Positions 38,811 to 50,840 of a stretch of 64,000 nucleotides of DNA are shown here, one piece after another (position 1 is the stretch's first letter; the number at the start of each line of letters is the position of its first letter). The translations under genes were made by a program, and so were the position numbers. The notes beneath the pieces are model-generated. The model was not told the origin of the DNA, did not search any database, and saw only the letters and a program-made list of their open reading frames with translations. Source of the stretch: Dolomedes plantarius (lineage: Eukaryota; Arthropoda; Arachnida; Araneae; Dolomedidae); assembly GCA_907164885.2 (NCBI GenBank), contig OU015500.1, positions 52,589,033 to 52,653,032 of the forward strand. The letters run 5' to 3'.

Positions 38811-40290
38811 CCCATTACTGCTGACTTCGTTTTCATTAACCATTTTTGTTACTTCTCTCACATTTGTATGTTTAAAGTCTATTAATGTGTATTATACTAA
38901 AATTATATTTTTAGTTGCACTTTAACTATGTTTTTTACTGGTATGTTTTCGTACCAATCTGCGTACGTGTGTAGTACACATCGAGAATAAAAGCTAATAT
39001 TAAATTTATTTATTAATGAAAATAATAACAAAATCGGGAAAGCCACAATTAAATGAAAAGCACAATAGATGATTTTCTGACAAAATAAAACAATAAAATG
39101 TCTATTGAGTACAAACATGATAGTTTTTATGGCACTGAGGATGCAGTGCCACAATAAACTTTTCGCACTTGTAGCTGCTTCTACTGGAACAGTTTTTTCA
39201 ACGGGCATGTTCTTGATCTGATCTGATTCACCAGTGACTATTCTTGTCAAATCTTATTTGTGAGGCCGCTTTATGCCTAAATGAAATTGGCTTACCTGGC
39301 CCTCTAGGCAATGTTTCATAAGTGCCTAACAGTTCCTGTGTGCATTGTCGCACGAATTCAAGAAGTGGGATTTCATCAATACCATTTTTAATTTTATACA
39401 ATTCTCATCCATTTATGACACTGGAGCCAAGTACAAACGAAAACAATGGCCACACCACTTTTTAGAACGAATTCTTACGCGATAATTTGCGACAGCTTTA
39501 TCAACAAGGTCGACACCACCCATATGCTTATTATAAATTTTTAGCTGTTGTGGCATGGAAACATTAATTTTCTCTTTTTCTGCGGCACTCTATCGAGTAG
39601 CAGATGCAATAGGTTTTGTAGAAACTCAGTTATTTGCAACAGTAACAACTTTATTGTCATTCCATTTGATGATACTGATATCTTCATGACATATATATTC
39701 ATATATCTTCCCTTGCCGACATTTTTAAGATTTATTTGGATGATAAAGGGGCATTTTTCAGCCAATTTTCTCTCAATATTCCTGTTCCTTCTATGCCACT
39801 TTTCCATAGTTCTTTCAGCAAGGGAATGCTAGTAAATAAGTTGTCCATGACAACATGTGTCCCAGGTGGAATCTCGCATTTGTCTAGTAACCCAAGAACA
39901 ACATCGGCACCTTGGCCTAAATCAGATTTTGGTAACTTTGTAGATGCTCCACAATAAGGTTCAGCATGCAATAAAAGACCATTAGAAGAACACAGAATCC
40001 AAAGTTTGAAGCCAAAACGTATTGGCTTACGTCTTATGAATTGTGGAGCCCAAAATAAAGAATTATAGACTCATCTACACTCAATTTTTTTTACCAGCAG
40101 CATAAAAGCATGACTTTCAAGGGGCAACAATTTATAAAATACACTTTTATAACAATGATTTAAAGTCAAAATATTATTTAAAAAAATTCTTGAAGAACAT
40201 GAAAAATATTGGACAACTAGACACATCTAGTGCAGAGAAAAATAATTATTCTTAAGCTGATATATTTTCGTACCGATAGGCATTAATGGG
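38811..40290 (-). mobile_element. piggyBac element, deletion derivative
   Basis: TTAA lies at both borders (38807-38810 and 40291-40294). The ends read CCCATTACTGCTGAC and, in reverse, CCCATTAATGCCTATC, forming a short inverted repeat. The minus strand inside holds the central and C-terminal part of a piggyBac transposase. The N-terminal third is missing, so the 1.48-kb element is non-autonomous. Confidence 0.8.
39280..40110 (-). pseudogene. piggyBac transposase, DDE core and C-terminus, broken
   Basis: Near 40090 the frame reads LSVDESIILYFG, equal to the piggyBac SIDESMIPYFG block with its first catalytic Asp. After a shift it gives RRKPIRFGFKLWILCSSNG, HAEPYCGASTK, then THVVMDNLFTSIPLLKELW with the second Asp, and GTGILRENWLKNAPL. 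Further down, IIKWNDNKVVTVA and YNKHMGGVDLVDKAVANYR match the third Asp region. Several frame changes separate these blocks, and a zinc-finger tail was not seen. The order and spacing are those of a normal piggyBac transposase, about 60% of full length. Confidence 0.88.
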
Positions 40291-40794
40291 TTAAGCGCCA
40301 AGGCTACCAATTTGGGACCCTATAATAAATTCTATACGAATGCAGATTTTTAAAGAATTTAAACTGCACATCAATTGAGACTAGCAATGTACTTAAAAAT
40401 ACGTTAGATTCTATTTTGACGAGGCGGTTCATATACAGGCGCTCAATGGGTTAATGTGCAGATATCACCTCAAAACAGGAAACTCGGATAATGCAAAAAT
40501 AGTATGCATACTGAAAAAAAAAAAAAAAAATCCGGAGATTTACGATGTACTACAAGTGGATATTTTAATTATAGAATTTAAAATAACAATGAAACTCGCA
40601 AACATTTTCAGTAATTTTACAAGAAAATGTCTTTATTCCCTTATTTACGAGTAATGGTCATATTCCTACAGACAATTTATAATCTATTTGTTGTGTAGTA
40701 ATTTTGTAGTGCAATGATAATGCGACCACGAATATTCAAAGCACGTGCAGTATAAAATTAGTAAAATATGAATGTAAAAGTAAATAGGGGTATA

Positions 40795-40970
40795 AACGTT
40801 ATAGTAATGAAGTCACAAGAATCAGACTGCAAAAAGAACCCAATAAAATTAACGGTAAATTACTGCCGATTCATTAAATTTATTTTTGCGGTAAAAATAT
40901 GAAAATTTATGGAGATTACAAATACTGTAATGCTTACATCTCAGCATAAATTCATATAGCAATTTAAGCA
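40795..40970 (+). repeat. Dispersed repeat, partner of 23340-23525
   Basis: Contains GAAGTCACAAGAATCAGAC, TTCATTAAATTTATTTTTG and AAAATTTATGGAGATTA in the same order as the reverse of 23340-23525. It is non-coding and unclassified. Confidence 0.7.
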
Positions 40971-41349
40971 TATTGGAATAACTTAATATGAAGATTCCTA
41001 CAGACGAGGTTTTCTAAATGTCCGATAAAACGCTAAACAGTTCGGAAGCGTATAGGGGTGCAATGTCTATTAGGGGCCTCTATATACCACCCTTATTGAA
41101 TAGAGTTGAATGAATATGTTGTTTGGAGAAAGTTATTCGTATGATAATGTATTAAAATATTTTAAAGGATCTATATTAATTTTTAACTATTCCCAAGAAA
41201 TAAATTCTAGTTGCTCTATAGGTAGAATGCATATAGTACAATTAACGGTTAAAAACAACCGTATTTTGAAAATACTGTAAATTTATTTTTAGAAATGAAA
41301 CGTACAAATTCTTATTTTTTTCAACACAATTTACAGCAAAATATAGACA

Positions 41350-41575
41350 TAATTTTTCCAATGCGGAGGCACTTGTCGTCAAACATTCGCCTATACTACG
41401 CCGCAACTTTGCTGGCCATTTTATTGTTGGGGCACCATATAGGCGGACAGCATTACCCCCTATGAAGGGACGACACGAACAGAGGCATTTTTTCGTGGCG
41501 CAACGCCAGGAATCGATCCGAGCACCCTCAGCCCCGAAAACAAGCGCGTTGTACCACTGGGCCGCCACAAGCCCT
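41350..41575 (-). mobile_element. tRNA-derived SINE, copy 2
   Basis: On the minus strand it begins GGGCTTGTGGCGGCCCAGTG, then GGTACAACGCG (A box) and GGATCGATTCC (B box), a clear tRNA-like Pol III promoter. Its distal half has the GGGGGTAATGCTGTCC and GGCGAATGTTTGACG blocks shared with copy 1. The flanks are AT-rich. Confidence 0.8.
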
Positions 41576-42667
41576 TACAGCAAAATATCCTTTATTATTT
41601 ATTTCTTTTATGTGATTCGTTTTTTTTTCAGTAAATTGTAACTTTCCAAGTTTCCACAAGGCACACTACACTTGAACTTAATTTTAAACAACTGTCGTTA
41701 TATTTTCCTGTGTCCTTCTCAAAACACATTTATGACCTTATATCAGAGATGGGGAATTAAAAAACTTTTATCATTCTCTCGGATTAGATTGATAGATGTG
41801 AGGGAATTTAAGGTCTTATAAGCGTCTATAAAAGAACATGTTTAAATATGCATATGAATTCCACATTCCCTTGTACAATCTGACAAGGGAATCAAACAAA
41901 AATTTTAAATAAATTGACATGCAAATAATTTTATCCATTTTCGCCAGTCTAAACAAATGTATTTCTAAAATACAAAAGTATATTCTTTGTTTCTACTCCA
42001 TTAACTTTCGGAATACAATGCCATAATGGAAGATAAGGACTCACTGACACTTAATAAAACAATAAAATCTAAATGCCAATAATTTCCCACACAAAACATG
42101 CAATTACACTTCAGTGAACACCAGTAAATGCTACAGTTTTCTGAGAATAAACTGTTTGCGCCAAGTAACAAAGCTCAGGACAATGAAACTTTCTCTATAA
42201 ATCAATATCTCCTTCCGGAAATGGTAGCAGTCAGTCTTTGAATAAACAGGCACAAAAGAGTACTGGGGGAAATTTCGTTCTCTATTATAAACAGAGTTTC
42301 TGCGACAGATTTTTATTTGGGCTGCCTTTCCATATATTTTTCAAGGCTCTTTTTAGTATAAATAGTTCTCTAGAGATTAGAACGAGATTGTCTCCACGAC
42401 ATGGGCATTGTGTATGAAATTTTATTGATAAGCTTACCAGAGCGTAAAACTTTAAAGAAGCAAAATTCTATCTAATACATTATTTAACTTTTGTTAAAAT
42501 ATCTCCACTTTGCTTTAAATATGCATTACATTTATTTTACAAGCTACATTTATTTCTTCAGGCAGACATTTATATTTCCTATGTAAATAAGTTATTGTTA
42601 GTGTATGGCTGCAGCATGATTTTACAAAGATTTCTGTTTTACTAATTAAATAACAATTTTCAACTAA
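41576..42667. other. AT-rich DNA, no gene seen
   Basis: No readable frame and no terminal repeats. Several short microRNA-like palindromes are no stronger than expected in AT-rich sequence. Confidence 0.5.
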
Positions 42668-43367
42668 TCTATATATATAAAACAGTTCCGTAACTGACTC
42701 ATTCATTCACTCACTGATTGACTGACTGACTGACATACAACGCACAGACCAAACCGCTGGACCTAAAGGGCTGAAATTTTGCATGGCGATTCTTCTAATA
42801 GTGTAGGGGTGCACTAAGAAAGATTTTTCAAAAATTCTTCTTAGATTTTTTAAAATTAAATTTTTAAGCTGTTTTTTAAACTTTTTTTACGTTTGCATTT
42901 AAAATAATACATTGAGGGTTATAAAATTTATATCACGAGAAAGATCATAAAAATTCCTTCAAAATGAAAATTTTCGAATGTTTACCTCCATTTCCTGATT
43001 TTTGGTGAATTTTTAAAGATTAATTTTTAGAATTTAATTTATTAAATGCTGATCACGTGATTTCTTTTTCTGGTACTTTCAATAAATTTATCGTCACGTG
43101 CGTAACAACTAAATAGACAAAAAAAAATATTTTTTTCTCTTTCTAATGCAGCAGACGATTGGATATTATCCAAAAAAAAATGCATATCACTTACGATTTT
43201 TTCATAAATATATATAGATAGATAGATAGATATTTTACATCAATTGTATACATTGATCATCGCATTTATTATAAATATATATATTTATTTTTTGGCATAA
43301 ATTACATACGTTGACCGTTGTATTTAATTTGAATGTACTCCGTAGCGAAGCGCGGGTTTTCAGCTAG
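42668..43367 (+). mobile_element. Non-autonomous Helitron, copy C (best preserved)
   Basis: A|TCTATATATATAAAACAG starts the element and TTTTCAGCTAG|T ends it, with no target duplication. GACTGACTGACTGAC, GACCAAACCGCTGGACCT and GAAATTTTGCATGGCGATTC follow the start. CTCCGTAGCGAAGCGCGGG forms the 3' hairpin about 10 bp before CTAG. At 700 bp it has no Rep/helicase code, so it depends on an autonomous partner. Confidence 0.82.
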
Positions 43368-43424
43368 TAGTAAATAATTTAAAATTGCTTAACTCATAAA
43401 TAAGGGAATAAACACATTTTCACC

Positions 43425-43600
43425 CTGGTTCGATGCTCGTCGTTGCAAATCCACCGCCGTGTTCACTAATGGTGGCCGGATCACGTAAAATAGAACGTGG
43501 CTACAATGTTCTCCAAGTTCTTAAATTTACCTCTGGAGGTGTGGGGTCAAGTGTTACGGTCTCGTCACTTGACTCTGAACAAAATTAAGGGACCGATGTT
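43425..43600 (+). mobile_element. tRNA-derived SINE, copy 3, truncated
   Basis: It begins with GGTTCGATGCTCG, the B box, and continues with AAATCCACCGCCGTG, TTTACCTCTGGAGGTGTG and TCTCGTCACTTGACTC, the body of SINE copy 1. The A-box part is missing. It sits 60 bp from the Helitron at 42668. Confidence 0.7.
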
Positions 43601-43904
43601 CTTCGAGGTCAAGTCAGACTTCAGCCCAAGTGGTACCGCGCCTTAGTGAATCTCCTTACTACCCTTCGCCAAGGACCTAGGATTTGAGGACCTAGGTTCT
43701 TTGGACTTAGTGTAAGCTTTCTTAAACCAAGGAGATTGGAAACAACAGACATTTTCTTGTAGAATTACTGAAAATGTTTTTGAGTTCGATTCTTATTTTA
43801 AATTATCTAACTAAAATCTCTACATGTAGTTCATTGAAAACCTCCAAATTGTCAATTCTTTGCAGCATGCTGACTATTTTCGGATTATTCATGTTTTCCT
43901 ATTT

Positions 43905-44895
43905 GAGATCATATCTGCTCATTTATTAGCACTGATAATGGGGACACTGAGCTATGTGTTTCTTTACACGATTATAAAGTTAAGTATAGATTTCGTTCTA
44001 AATCATGCACTGCCTGTTAAAGACTTATTCATCTTTTCCTCCTGAGATCCTATAATCCAAAATCACGGCCACCAGAGGGTGCCAAGCTTATTACTTTAAA
44101 CATGGGAGAGAGTATGAGACTCTACATATCTTTTATTTCATGAAACACAAAATCAGCATCTCCACTTCCGGCCACTGACAAAGAGGGTTGCAGGCGTACT
44201 TCAAATCATAAATGACAAAGCATTCTTTTCAACGATTAAATGCCTTGTGAGGAATAATCTATGTAACATCAAAATTCATCGAAGATATTTCTCAGCATGT
44301 TGTTGCCAAGAACTGGGGATTCCTGAAACTTGGGGCCATTCTTGGTGGACCCCGGTTTGAGGCCTTGGCATTGTTCCGACTGTCTGGCTTCACATCCTTT
44401 TTCCCATTGATGTGTTGCCAACTCCTTTTTGCTCCCTTTGCGGAGGTAACTTTGTTATGGATGGCTATCACATTCATTTCTGCAGAGCTTTTCGCGAAGA
44501 GGCCGAATGAGACAATGACTTTGTTTCAGTTGAATTTCTGGTTGTTTTTTTTTCTGTGTGTAACGTGTCAAGCCTCTACCAGTGGAATATTTTTTTTAAT
44601 CTACACTTCCTTGTGTACATAATTCTGTTAACTATATATACGTTTTAGGCGGAATTTTTTACAATCTACTATCAACTCGAAAAATGATTTTGTCGGCAAT
44701 TACTTGAACCATCTTCTAGTTAGGTAGTTAAAGATGTTTTAAATGGACTAGTTAGACTTTTTTGCATAACAAACTACAGCATAAATTAAATCATGGGAAA
44801 TATTTTTCAAATTTAAAGTAAGGTCTGATAAATCAGTCTCAAATGCTTAGAGACATAAATCGGAAAATTGACACATTAAGCGTGTAACGTAACTG
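43905..44895 (-). repeat. Unclassified dispersed repeat with a ~430-bp insertion
   Basis: The reverse complement aligns block by block with 35290-35840. The alignment is interrupted between about 44170 and 44605 by extra, GC-richer DNA. The borders of the extra DNA read GGCCACTGACAAAGAGG and, in reverse, TTCCACTGGTAGAGGC, which may be short inverted ends. A 61-codon frame crosses it without domain. Confidence 0.65.
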
Positions 44896-45770
44896 TGCTA
44901 TATTTACACAACGTAATTATCTTGAAAGATTAATCAGAATATCTTACACTATGTATTTTTTTTTCCAAAATATTGTATTTTAATATTCATGCAACTTAAT
45001 GGCATGAACTAAATTCTCGAGCACTGATATACTTCTAATCACTGTCCTTATTTCTATCGCTTTACATATTCCTGTTGTTTACGTGAAATGTTCTACCATC
45101 GCAACTGTCAACTCGATCTCGTGTTCCACAGCGCGTACGAGAGAAAATGTCTTCCTTGATCGATTGAAACGGATTAAATCTTCAATTATGGGAGATAGTT
45201 CGTTGATGTCTGTTGCGTTCCACGAGTATCTAAGACGGATGGAATCTTTTATGAAGTAAACTTTAGCTTTTAGGAATGAATATGCTTACCGATATTTTTT
45301 GAAATTTTTAATCTTCAAACAACATTATCAATTGTTATTAAGAATAACGGTTTAATTTCAAAACTTTATAGCACACGATATTTAAATCTAACATATATCC
45401 ATTCTTTAGCACATGTTCACATTTGTAGACCTATATGGATCACAATATTTGAGGTCGTCCTTATGTAATATTATCTATTAAAAATGTCTGTAATATCATC
45501 ATAATTTTATGTCTATCGAAAATTAGGTAAAACATAAATTGTATTAACCTTTCAATACATTGCAGTATTTTTGTTTATTTTTAAAGTCACCAAAAGGCGT
45601 GGAAATGTGATCCAACAATTTAGGATCGTGAAATACGAAGTACTTAAAATTAATCTTTAAAATTAATTCAATTAGTCTTTAAAATTAATTCGCATCTAAC
45701 ATATGAAAAATACATATATCTAGATCTTGTACTATATAATACTTTTTTTTTTTTTAAGAGACCATTTTAG
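44896..45770. other. AT-rich DNA, no gene seen
   Basis: No readable frame, tandem or terminal structure was found. Confidence 0.5.
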
Positions 45771-46356
45771 CACTAGAAAGGCGGACTTTTTTTTCTTACT
45801 AAAAAGACTGAACGCCGTCATTTTGACGGTTAAAATTAAAATCAAGAATTTAAAATATTTTATGTTTTATTCTTGAATTGTGAAATACTTTAAATTTTGA
45901 TCTCATTCCAATATGTAATAACTTGGTATATGTTTAGATATATTTTTATGCAGATATGCCGAACTGACAACCTGGTAGGTTTTATTCGTTAAAATATATG
46001 CATGGTTTGTGCAGTCTTTATTTTTCAACACCAATATTTCCGAGGAGCCAATATTTCTGTTATTTGCAAAAGGGGGAAGAGACGGAAGGTAACTAACATT
46101 TTCCCGGTATTATTTTAAAGATTTCTGCATGTTTTCTATATTGCCGTCATGTGGACGGCTTTCAGTTTTAGTAGGTATGCAACACATTTTCTCCCCCTCT
46201 TTACTATCGAATATAATTTTGTAAATGTGTGTGCATATTTCGCGTAAAATTAGAAAAAAAGTCATAAAATTTCAGAAGCCTGAGGACATAAATACAGACA
46301 TTGCGCTCAATAATAAGTCCGAAACCGTTAAAATGGCGGCAGCCGTCTTTCTAGTT
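45771..46356 (-). mobile_element. piggyBac-type MITE, intact-length copy
   Basis: Ends CACTAGAAAGGCGGAC and, in reverse, ACTAGAAAGACGGCTGCC are bordered by TTAG and TTAA. The interior matches 18380-18882 and the outer parts of 59539-61694 in reverse, including a CCGTCA...TGACGG palindrome near each end and CACAAACCATGCATATA in the middle. At 586 bp it fixes the normal family length. Non-coding. Confidence 0.88.
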
Positions 46357-46366
46357 TTAATAACAG

Positions 46367-46715
46367 TAATGCTTACTCCACACCAACGGCGACGGAAAAG
46401 AAAATCATGTATCTTCGTTGTTGCGCATGCGTATTACAAGCAAATTTGCACTCTCCCGGTTCATCTCCGTTTCTGGTCTCTGCGGATTCAAGTTGGAAAA
46501 AGTTCAACGGTAGGCTGCAGAGTCAAAGTTCTTTTGAGTCTGTCGCCATGCTCAACAGCCAATCAGAATAGAAAGAGAAGATTATGTGCATGCGCAAATA
46601 AACTGCCTCTTTTCCCCCGTCTCCTAGCTGTGTGAAGGTTTTTATTACAGCCACAGAGACAGGAGGCAAAATGTGTCTGTTGTTGCTATCGCCGTTGGTG
46701 TGGAGTAAGCATTAG
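46367..46715. mobile_element. GC-richer MITE with 26-bp ends and promoter-like motifs
   Basis: TAATGCTTACTCCACACC at the left is mirrored exactly at the right (GGTGTGGAGTAAGCATTA), and the match extends to CAACGGCGA. The TAA/TTA at the tips may be a Harbinger-type target. Inside are TTGCGCATGCGTA (46421) and TGCATGCGCA (46588), both NRF-1-like, and AGCCAATCAGAA (46557), a CCAAT box. No transposase. It starts 6 bp after the TTAA of the piggyBac MITE. Confidence 0.75.
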
Positions 46716-47949
46716 AAGGAGTTTCACCTGCCAACATCTTTATTAGACCAAATGGGAAATTATTAAATTGCAGTATAGCCATTATTTTTGATTTAATGAT
46801 TGCTGACCTTTTGTAAAATTTGCTTTTATCCTAATGTTCTGTTTCTTTTAATATTTTTTATCATTTATTTACTAACACTGCTTCCACCAAATTAGAATTC
46901 TTAACCATGATTATCTAAGCTAGCATTATTGCTATCAATTCCCAATAAATCAATGGATGTAACAAAAATCATATTTATCATATCCTAAGTAATACTGTTA
47001 ATTTTAAATGGATTTTTTATAATGATTCATTCCTTATTTGTTATTGCGTGCAGCTGTGCTTATTATCTGATTCTTTGCCATCTGTTTAAATATCCGTCGC
47101 CAAATAATGAAAATGTGGTCGTTGATACTCCTTCATTTTTATACCTAAGGGATAATTTATTTCCTCACGGAGTCTTCAGTACTTTTTGCGCTTTTACAAA
47201 AGGGGGGGGATTCTGTAAATTATCTAACTTCTAGAATTGTATTTAATATTTACTATGCTCTACAAAATGAAATATTCTTAAGTTTTTTTAAAAATAATCT
47301 GTGAAAAACATGTGTCTTTTACACATTGAATAATTCAATCAGCTACTTTAGTGACCGAAAAACCTGTCTATGACTTCTTTTTTGTTAAAATGTTATCTTT
47401 TCTTGCATCAAAGAAGAAATCATACAGAACGCCGTAAATTATACGTGTACCATACTGAATGCAAACATAGTATACTATGTGAAAGAAGTAATTTTCTAGA
47501 GTGTAGACTTTTCATTAAAAAATTTATGTGATGAACTCCAAAATTTACCAGAGTTATTTTTGCAATATTTATTTCTTTGTTTTTTATAAATCTTGATTTT
47601 TTTCTATATACTACTTTTGTATGTTTGTCTATAAACGATAGATAGAGGTAATTTTAGTATGAGTCAACGTGTGCATATAAATAAAACAAGTATTCAAATT
47701 ATTTTTTCTATGCTAGCTAATCTTACGTGAAATCACAGATTTTTAAAATTTATGATTACTAGTGAATGTTTTTTTTGTGCATTTCTGATGCTTATGAAAA
47801 CATTATGTACATATTACATACATTTTTAAAATGTCAATCAGTAAAATAGCTTCGTCTTTGCCATAGACTTCATAATATATTTTTGCAAAATCTTTCAGGG
47901 GCAACCCATAAATATAACATAAATATAAATTCCTATCAATATATATCTC
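46716..47949. other. AT-rich DNA, no gene seen
   Basis: No frame with a domain. A 70-codon frame at 47022-47234 is hydrophobic at its start but has no family resemblance and no supporting context. Confidence 0.45.
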
Positions 47950-48140
47950 TCTCCATGCTTAGAATGAAATCTCAATCGATTGTTCACCGAATAATCGTTT
48001 TCCCATATGGGTAGTTTATTTCACTCAATCCCGAATGAATTCAATATAAAACATGCAAACATAAACCGCATAGAACGTTCCTCTCTCCATCGTTTAACCG
48101 CAACATTCGTTTAGAATATCGCAGCTTTATTACTAATTTA
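47950..48140 (+). repeat. Dispersed MITE-like repeat, copy 2 of 3
   Basis: Contains TTTTCCCATATGGGTAGTTT, ATTTCACTCAATCCCGA and CATAGAACGTTCCTCTC, collinear with the reverse of 6785-6970 and partly with 48731-48903. Ends are not clear. Confidence 0.65.
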
Positions 48141-48529
48141 CTGCATGAATCCAATTTTTTTCAAAATAGCAAAACCTAAATACGAAAGTCTGATTTGAGC
48201 TAGAATGACAATATTTCTAAAATATTTTTAGTACATAAATTTTGATATGTTTCTTGCATTTGATGATAAAATCCCAACTTGTGAGTTACAGAAAATCGAA
48301 AAATTCTGTGAAGCAAGATTGAAGAAGATAACAGAGGAGGAAGAATAAGATCCACTGCATGTACTTTCGTTTACGGAAGTATACATAACCTTTTGAAAGA
48401 TGAAAAGTTATTTATTCTCATACGATAACCGATGCCGAAAAGAATGTATTTTGCAAATGAGAAAAAAAATATTGTTTACTAATGGAGTGAAAACCACCAA
48501 AAAACAAATGACGATGAAAGATTGTTCAT

Positions 48530-48730
<201 letters not shown>

Positions 48731-48733
<3 letters not shown>

Positions 48734-48903
48734 TGTGGGTTCTCGATCGATCGGTCCCCGAATCATTGTTTCCCGTATGTGTTGTTTATTTCACACAGTC
48801 CCGACGATGATATTTCTTTGTTATGTTCCCACATCTATCGTTTTCCCACATTTACGATTCAATTCCGTCGGTCCCTTGATAAACGATAGATCAAAATTCT
48901 ACT
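48731..48903 (+). mobile_element. Small pogo-type MITE, copy 3 of the dispersed family
   Basis: The left end reads CTGTGGGTTCTCGATCGATC and the right, in reverse, CAGTAGAATTTTGATCTATC, with (TA)n outside both. At 173 bp it contains TTTCCCGTATGTG and TTTATTTCACACAGTCCCG, which link it to 6785-6970 and 47950-48140. Confidence 0.7.
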
Positions 48904-49181
48904 GTATATATATATATATATGTGTGTGCCTGCCTTCAAAGGATATTGTAGTATTTCTTTTCTTTAACCCTGCTGTTCTGTTCGGGTCTATTTGACCGGA
49001 AATAAAATTTGTCAGTGTATAAAATCTGAACCATCAGTGATAACAGTGTTATATCTGGTGACTTTTTTTTCTATATAAGAGTATTTAATTGCCATAAAAT
49101 AACTTCCCATTATTTTTATATTTTGCGTATTTTTTTAAGTTTGTTACTCGTGCACTGTTCGCGTCAACATAACCCGAGGGA

Positions 49182-49648
49182 CATTACACGGGGAAAAACA
49201 GTGGTAATAGATAATGACAACAAGACGAATTGAGAAAAATGATGTAAACACAACGCTAAAATTCCGAAGTAATGATATAGGTTTTTTCCCTCTATATTGT
49301 ACAAATATCTATTATAATGATATTTTAAAGGATTTTGAAGTAGGATAAATGTGATTATTTTATTACTGGTAAAAGCTAGGCTTATTGAAAGTCAATATTA
49401 TTATTTCGGGTATAGATAAATTTTAAAAAACCTATCTTATTCAAATTATGAGATTTAGATTAATTTAATAGTAATTAGTGTTTTCTCTCTCTCTTTCGCT
49501 GTCGGTAAGAAATAATACTTATCATCAATTCATAAATATCGAGATTTTGCAACTTAGTTAAATTTTTATGGTGCTGTTATGTATTTTTGGTTATTAGAGT
49601 AATTAATCACTGTAAGAATAGGCTAAAACTGCAACGATATTCCGTTAC
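49182..49648 (+). repeat. ~450-bp direct repeat, copy 1
   Basis: From ATTACACGGGG to AGAATAGGCTAAAA it is repeated at 52203-52648 with about five differences. It lies inside the TTAA element at 48968-50552. Confidence 0.95.
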
Positions 49649-50158
49649 TCCCTTACATCCTTATAACAATTTTTCCTCTTACAAATGAATTACATCCTTC
49701 TACCAGTTTTTCCTGATTTTTTTGTTGTTATCTTCCTATAATATTTTTAAAAAATTATCAAAATAGCGATATAATTTCTTTTAAATAGTCTGCACATTTC
49801 AGAACGAATAATAATCAATATGCAAGTCCAACTGGCACATTTTATGATCACTTGTTGATAAAATGGGAATCATTCAAAAGAACAAAAATATACTTCAACA
49901 GATTATTAATACCAAATATGCAAGTCTCAACCATCTCATTTGGTTTTCTTGTTGAAACAAAGAGTGAGTCATTCTTAACAATGTAATATGCAAGTATACT
50001 AGGTATGTTGTTACAAGTCCAGACCCATTAGCTCGTCCTATTAGCTATAAAATGATTTACTTTGTACTTGTAATAAGTTCGATTTTCCCAAATGTAACAT
50101 ATAACATATAACAATATGAACAATATAACATATTGAAGTGAATGATAGTGTTATTTTA

Positions 50159-50162
<4 letters not shown>

Positions 50163-50256
<94 letters not shown>
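50163..50256. repeat. (TA)n microsatellite
   Basis: About 94 bp of pure TA inside the TTAA element at 48968-50552. Confidence 0.96.
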
Positions 50257-50257
<1 letters not shown>

Positions 50258-50840
50258 CGTTATTACACCTTTATGTTATACAATGCATAATGTAGCAAAA
50301 TAAATTTCTGTTACTGGTAAACTGAGTATTTCACTTTAGTTTTACAAAATCTTAGTAAGCATTAATATTAATAGGGAATAAGCTTAAAAAATGAATTTTA
50401 AAACTACAACATTTCGGAAAAGTGAAGACCGGGTCATATTGACCCGAACGGTAAATTATTATAAAGTAATTACGTAAAGTAATTTATTTATAACACTTTA
50501 CCGTTCGTAATACTTAAGCATTCGTAAAGAAAATACGAACAGAACAGTAGGTTTAATAATGCTGGTTTACTAATTTTTGCCAACAACTTTAGAATATTGA
50601 CATTGTATTTTAACTTTTTTATAATATGCAGTGATACAAGTATAATTTCCACTATGCTACTGACGGTATTTACATATTTTTTAATGCAATATTTCTTTAA
50701 ACTCAAAGTAAAAGGAATATTAAGTGTAATGTTGTTTAATATCGACATCTTGATATAATTAAAAATGCACAGTCAGGAAATCTTTGTCAAATAATTTGGC
50801 TATATCCCATAGCTACCCCATCTATTAAACAAATTATATA

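Larger units (their letters stand above)
48968..50552. mobile_element. TTAA-flanked piggyBac-like non-autonomous element
   Basis: TTAA (48964-48967 and 50553-50556) flanks ends CCCTGCTGTTCTGTTCG and, in reverse, ACCTACTGTTCTGTTCG. GGGTCTATTTGACC on the left and GGGTCATATTGACCC on the right are short subterminal palindromes. The 1.6-kb interior is AT-rich and non-coding, contains a (TA)n tract and a block duplicated at 52203-52648. Confidence 0.8.

Noticed and set aside
41242..41568. 108-codon minus frame
   Set aside because: Most of it is translation of SINE copy 2.
46225..46635. 136-codon plus frame
   Set aside because: It crosses the junction of two MITEs and has no family resemblance; a chance frame in GC-richer repeat DNA.
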